Under the pieces are notes generated by a model. The model was not told the origin of the DNA. It ran no database searches and saw only the letters and a list, made by a program, of their open reading frames with translations. Shown one piece after another: positions 6,211-9,800 of a DNA stretch of 9,800 bases. A program made the translations under genes and the position numbers. Origin of the DNA: Pseudomonadota bacterium (GTDB lineage: Bacteria; Pseudomonadota; Alphaproteobacteria; Parvibaculales; Parvibaculaceae). The first letter of the stretch is position 1; every line of letters begins with the position of its first letter. Location: assembly GCA_021780275.1 (NCBI GenBank), contig JAJXZC010000454.1, forward strand, positions 1-9,800, read 5' to 3'.

Positions 6211-7179
6211 ATGGAGGGGCCGCTGTTTGAGCTTCGTCATATTCGCTATTTCATTGCTGCGGCAGAACATGGGAGTTTCCGCAAGGCAGCGCGCGCTCTG
6301 CGCATTGCGGAATCGGCAATTAGCCGTCGTGTCCGGGACCTCGAGGACAATCTCGGCGCTTCCTTGTTTCAACGCCACTCAGACGGAGTGAGCTTGACTT
6401 TGGCCGGACGTCGTTTTCTCGAGCGCGCGCGTGATGCCCTCCGACAGATTGACGCGGGTGCAAAGGTAGTAGCCGCGATCGGACGTGCCGAGGAAGGACG
6501 TATCAGAATCGGGATTTTTTCATCGTTGGCATCGGGCTTCCTTCCGGAGCTTCTGCGAGCGTACGCCAAGGGCCATCCGGCTGTCTCAATTGATTTGATC
6601 GACGGCAATCCGACCGAGCATGTCGCGGCCGTTCGTCAGCTTCATCGTGATTTGGCGTTCATCACCGGGACGACGGAATGGGACGACTGCGAAACCGAAC
6701 ATCTGTGGTCGGAGCGAGTGTTTGCCGTTCTACCAAGCGACCACCGGCTCGCCGTCAAGGAACAACTGCATTGGCATGATTTAGTCGATGACAGTTTCAT
6801 CGTCAGCGATGCAGCGCCGGGGTCGGAAATCCATGACTATCTGGTGCAACGGCTTGCCAAACTCGGACACCATCCCGAGATTCGTGTACAATACGTGGGA
6901 CGAGATGTTCTGCTGTCCATGGTCGCAGTGGGGCGGGGGCTCACCCTAACCAGCGAAGCGACAACAGGGGCAAAGATTCCTGGGATTGCATATCGGCCTA
7001 TCGCCGATGAGGTTCTGTCGTTCAGCGCGATATGGTCGCCTCGCAACGATAATCCCGCGTCCCGCCGGCTTCTGAGCCTCGCCCGGTCAATGGCGCACGC
7101 AAACCGCTCGCAATTCACCCAACGGCTTTCAGCGTCGTCGCCCGCTTCGCCTTCGCAAAGCCCCGATCCGACGCGATGA
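6211..7179 (+). CDS. LysR-family transcriptional regulator
   Basis: 322 residues. The N-terminal winged helix-turn-helix is clear: LRHIRYFIAAAEHGSFRKAA (about 8-27), then the recognition segment AESAISRRVRDLEDNLGASLFQR (about 33-55) and the TLAGRRFLERA end. Residues about 95-290 form the two-lobed effector-binding domain, starting GRIRIGIFSSL. LysR proteins usually bind a small effector and act on their own or divergent promoters. The last 21 residues, Ser/Pro-rich, are encoded antisense to the DUF2274 gene and are probably not part of the conserved fold. No strong ribosome binding site precedes the ATG. The gene is convergent with the trb block and next to no obvious metabolic target. Regulation of transfer genes, the hyf-like operon or itself are all open; autoregulation is suggested by the palindrome at the promoter. 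Confidence 0.92.
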   Translation: MEGPLFELRHIRYFIAAAEHGSFRKAARALRIAESAISRRVRDLEDNLGASLFQRHSDGVSLTLAGRRFLERARDALRQIDAGAKVVAAIGRAEEGRIRIGIFSSLASGFLPELLRAYAKGHPAVSIDLIDGNPTEHVAAVRQLHRDLAFITGTTEWDDCETEHLWSERVFAVLPSDHRLAVKEQLHWHDLVDDSFIVSDAAPGSEIHDYLVQRLAKLGHHPEIRVQYVGRDVLLSMVAVGRGLTLTSEATTGAKIPGIAYRPIADEVLSFSAIWSPRNDNPASRRLLSLARSMAHANRSQFTQRLSASSPASPSQSPDPTR

Positions 7180-7351
7180 ACCGCTCCAACATCGGCACAA
7201 CGAGGCTCGCGGCGTCGGCTGGAGGTTGTCCCGTTTCGTGGCTCAGGACTTCGGCATAGGCGATCAAATCGCGATGCAACGACGCCGGCAGCTCCACCGA
7301 AACCTTCACAGGCTTGTCGTTTACGATCGGACCGAGTTTCAGCTTCGGCAT
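7115..7351 (-). CDS. DUF2274 protein of a trb-type conjugative element
   Basis: 78 residues beginning MPKLKLGPIVNDKPVKVSVE, with the LPASLHRDLIAYAEVL and PMLERFIASDRGFAKAKR blocks typical of DUF2274. Members recur as the last gene after trbI in proteobacterial integrative conjugative elements. The beta-strand then helix pattern resembles small ribbon-helix-helix-like proteins, but the function is unknown. The ATG lies three bases after the trbI stop, with GGAGG well placed upstream, so it is in the trb operon. Its 3' end overlaps the convergent LysR gene by 65 bases. Confidence 0.85.
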   Translation of the reverse strand: MPKLKLGPIVNDKPVKVSVELPASLHRDLIAYAEVLSHETGQPPADAASLVVPMLERFIASDRGFAKAKRATTLKAVG

Positions 7352-7354
7352 TTT

Positions 7355-8710
7355 TCATCCTCCATAGGGTTCGAGCACGAGGTCGCGCGTGACAATGACG
7401 CGGACCGGGAAGCCTGGGCGGATCGTCAATGTCGGCGCGATATTGAGCTGGCGCTGGACGATCTGCTGCCCGGTTTGGGAGACGCTGTCGGACGCGCCCT
7501 GGCGCAGCGCCCGCATGATGTCGCTTTCCTGGCCCGAGGATCCCGCTTCCGCCCCAACGCTGAGGATGGTCGAGAGCACGGCGGCCTTGGCGAGATCCCA
7601 CCAATGGTAATCGACGCCGTCCTCGAGACCGGCATAGCCTTCGGCGTCTGAGCCCGGCTGGCGCTCCAGAACGATGGAGCGGCCGTTCGGAAAGATTAGC
7701 CGATTCCAGACGAGCAGCACGCGGCGCTGACCGAAGCCGACGCCATTGTCGTATTGCCCGATGACGCGCGTTCCCTGGGGAATGAGCATAATCTTGCCTG
7801 TCGGGCTGTCGAAGACATTCTCCGTCACCTGTGCGGTGATCTGGCCGGGGAGATCGGAGCGAATCCCGGTGATGAGCGCCGCTGCTATCACGGCTCCAGC
7901 CTGAAGCACATTAGCTGACGCCGGAGCCGCCACGCGATCAGGTGAGACGGTGCGCTTGTCGGGCGCCTGGTTGAGGAAGGCGAGCTGGCGATCCTGCGCC
8001 GAGGGCGTCGACGGCGGCGGCGCGAGGCCGAGGCCCGCGAGATCGGCCTGGGGCGTCGTCGCCGTTCCCGCCGGCGCCGGATTATTCTGCGGTCGCGTCT
8101 GGGTCGCGGAAAACAACGCCGCCGTCCGGGCGTATTCGGTTTCCTGGAGACGGCGTTGTTCGTCCTGGCTCACGGTCGGATTGGGCATGGCGAGTGGCGG
8201 CGCCGGAATCGACTTACCCGACTCCTGGGCGTTCAGGATCGGCCGGCCGAGATCGCCGGGCAGCGGTGGGCCGAGTTTCGGAACGCCGGAATAATCCTTC
8301 GGCAAGCCGGCGAGCCCGTCCGGCGTTGTCCGGTTGTCGGTGGAATAAAGCTCCTGGCCCTGATTGCGGGTGTCGCGGGTCTGGAGGGCGTAGATCAGCG
8401 CGCCGCCGACTCCGATGCTCGCGACGAGACTGATGCCGGCAAGCGCCTTGCGCGACAGCCGTGTAACCCGCGGCGGCTCAGGGCGCAGCCGCATGGATAC
8501 GACCGGCTCGCCGGCCAGGTCCTGTTCGGTCTCTTCAGGGCCGGACGCAACCTCGGCAGCCTTGCCGGGTTGCCCCTTGCGGGTCGAGTTGCCCGTCCCC
8601 TTTTCTCGAGAATGCACCGGGGACCGAACCTCGTCACCGCCGACCGGACCGGGCCGAGACCCGGACTCCGTTCCAGCCCCTCCCTCCTTTTCGGGATCGA
8701 TCCTGCTCAC
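7355..8710 (-). CDS. trbI: TrbI, VirB10-like conjugal transfer protein
   Basis: 451 residues. A charged cytoplasmic N-terminus (1-88) is followed by one membrane helix (about 89-109, LAGISLVASIGVGGALIYAL) and a Pro/Gln/Ala-rich periplasmic region (about 120-250). The C-terminal VirB10/TrbI domain (about 265-451) includes ITAQVTENVFDSPTG, IPQGTRVIGQYD and FPNGRSIVLERQPG. VirB10-type proteins span the periplasm and link inner-membrane energy components to the outer-membrane pore of the type IV secretion channel. The GTG start at 8710 overlaps the trbG stop by four bases (GTGA), with GGAGGG eight bases upstream. It looks intact and full length. Confidence 0.95.
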   Translation of the reverse strand: MSRIDPEKEGGAGTESGSRPGPVGGDEVRSPVHSREKGTGNSTRKGQPGKAAEVASGPEETEQDLAGEPVVSMRLRPEPPRVTRLSRKALAGISLVASIGVGGALIYALQTRDTRNQGQELYSTDNRTTPDGLAGLPKDYSGVPKLGPPLPGDLGRPILNAQESGKSIPAPPLAMPNPTVSQDEQRRLQETEYARTAALFSATQTRPQNNPAPAGTATTPQADLAGLGLAPPPSTPSAQDRQLAFLNQAPDKRTVSPDRVAAPASANVLQAGAVIAAALITGIRSDLPGQITAQVTENVFDSPTGKIMLIPQGTRVIGQYDNGVGFGQRRVLLVWNRLIFPNGRSIVLERQPGSDAEGYAGLEDGVDYHWWDLAKAAVLSTILSVGAEAGSSGQESDIMRALRQGASDSVSQTGQQIVQRQLNIAPTLTIRPGFPVRVIVTRDLVLEPYGG

Positions 8711-9800
8711 GATGGCCGCCCTCCGCTTTCGCTGTCAGCGTTCGGCGCTTGCGATCCCTTAAGGCTTTGGAACCAGGGGAAGGGATTCTTTCGCGCGCCG
8801 TCGGTTCGCGAAATTCGCACGCGCTTCTGGTTCTTGTCCGATCCGAAGCGCAGTTCGGCGGCGGCGAAGAGCCGGTCGACGATCATGTAATTGCCGCGCA
8901 CGCGAAAGTTCACGAGCTCGGACGTCTCGCCCTCGGGACCGACGACGAAAAGCGGCGGCATCTCGCCTTGGCCGATGCCGCGCGGGAATTCGACGAAGAC
9001 CTGTTTGCCGTCGTCGAAAGCGCGCAGGGGCCGCCATGGCGCGCTGTCGCCCGTGACCTCGTAGCGGAAATTCACCTGCGCCAGATCGACGCCGGTCGCG
9101 ACCGGCTGGGCCGCTTGCGCTTCGGCATTCTGACGACGCAGCGCGATGAGCTGATCCTGCGGATATTGCCAGCTGACCGACGCCATATAGGTCTTCTCGG
9201 TCGCGCGCAGCTCCATATGATAGGTGCGCCGGTCAGTATTGATGACCAGATTGGACATCAGCTCCGGACGCGTCGGCTTGACCAGGATATGGACTTGTTT
9301 CGCGTTGGCGGCGCCGCTTTCGGTGTCGCCGATAATCCAGCGGACCGTGTCGCCGGCCGCGACGGGGCCGGAGCCGACCAACTGCTCGCCGGGCTGAAGC
9401 GCGATATCCGTAATCTGCCCGGGCGACGCGTAGACCTGGTAGAGCGCGCCGTCGACGAAGGGATAGACCTGCATCGAATTGATGAAGCCGTTGCGCACCG
9501 GTTGCATGCGCGCGGCGGCGTTGGCCTGGCTCACCCGCGCCGCAGGATCGGCCGGTTCAGGATCGGGCTTGCCGTCCTTGCCGAGCGCCTTCAATTGGCC
9601 CGGCAGGGGAAGCGGTTTCGCCAAGGCGACCACTTTGACTGGCGACGGCGGATCGGCTGTCCGCGTGGCGGGCGCCGCATCGTCATAGGCGATCTCGGGC
9701 GGCTTTTCGGCGATCGCGCAGCCGGCGAGCGTGGACGCGCAGATTAGGAGAAACGGAAGACCGGATTTACGGAAAGCCTGAGAACCAGCGAAGCGGCATG
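8707..9800 (-). CDS. trbG: TrbG, VirB9-like conjugal transfer protein (5' end outside the window)
   Basis: 363 residues are visible and the frame stays open to the right edge without a start codon, so the true start lies just beyond 9800. Near the N-terminus is a lipoprotein signal: basic FRKSG, hydrophobic LPFLLICAST, lipobox LAGC with Cys at visible residue 27. A Pro-rich linker follows, then the VirB9/CagX-type domain with GAKN-like and VEFP blocks (TYMASVSWQYPQ, NFRYEVTGDSAPWRP, VFVEFPRGIGQGEMPPLFVV, NYMIVDRLFAAAELRFG). VirB9/TrbG forms the outer-membrane core complex with TrbI. An internal GTG at 9633 would remove the signal, so it is not the likely start. Overlap with trbI shows the operon order trbG–trbI–DUF2274. 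Confidence 0.93.
   Translation of the reverse strand, partial: CRFAGSQAFRKSGLPFLLICASTLAGCAIAEKPPEIAYDDAAPATRTADPPSPVKVVALAKPLPLPGQLKALGKDGKPDPEPADPAARVSQANAAARMQPVRNGFINSMQVYPFVDGALYQVYASPGQITDIALQPGEQLVGSGPVAAGDTVRWIIGDTESGAANAKQVHILVKPTRPELMSNLVINTDRRTYHMELRATEKTYMASVSWQYPQDQLIALRRQNAEAQAAQPVATGVDLAQVNFRYEVTGDSAPWRPLRAFDDGKQVFVEFPRGIGQGEMPPLFVVGPEGETSELVNFRVRGNYMIVDRLFAAAELRFGSDKNQKRVRISRTDGARKNPFPWFQSLKGSQAPNADSESGGRPS

Noticed and set aside
1..9800. tRNA, rRNA or CRISPR array
   Set aside because: No cloverleaf-like arms, rRNA signature or regularly spaced direct repeats were seen on reading.

Overview
The window is GC-rich in its genes and carries two unrelated, tightly packed gene blocks. 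They are separated by about 830 bp without a confident gene, followed by one regulator. Gene content, codon use and the type of transfer genes suggest an alphaproteobacterium, most likely of the Hyphomicrobiales. A methanotroph-like host such as the Methylocystaceae is a guess only.

Positions 1 to 5380, minus strand: an operon for a membrane complex related to complex I and to group 4 energy-converting hydrogenases. In transcription order it encodes a HyfC/NuoH-like membrane anchor, a HyfE/NuoK-like membrane protein, a HyfF-like proton-pump subunit, a HyfG/HycE-like large subunit, a two-cluster ferredoxin fused to a HyfI/NuoB-like small subunit, and the first codons of another gene that leaves the window. 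The genes overlap by 4 to 8 bases or lie within 10 bases, so they are probably translationally coupled. The key observation is that the large subunit has lost all four nickel-binding cysteines. The RxCGxC site reads RVSAVG and the C-terminal DPCxxC site is replaced. The complex should therefore not be called a hydrogenase or formate hydrogenlyase. It fits the energy-converting-hydrogenase-related (Ehr) class, whose electron acceptor is unclear.

Positions 5381 to 6210: no confident gene. It holds a leader for the hyf-like operon and a 222-bp element bounded by perfect 27-bp inverted repeats, whose similarity continues inward to about 50 bp. Next comes a stretch with short low-confidence reading frames, then a very AT-rich tract (about 24% G+C over its last 210 bp) with a plausible promoter and palindrome for the next gene.

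Positions 6211 to 7179, plus strand: a LysR-family regulator whose last 21 codons run antisense into the neighbouring block.

Positions 7115 to 9800, minus strand: the downstream end of a trb-type conjugative (type IV secretion) operon, trbG (5' end outside the window), trbI and a DUF2274 gene. This arrangement is typical of proteobacterial integrative conjugative elements. The LysR gene and AT-rich tract probably mark the edge of that transfer module. Whether the hyf-like operon is cargo of the element or older chromosomal DNA next to it cannot be decided from this window.
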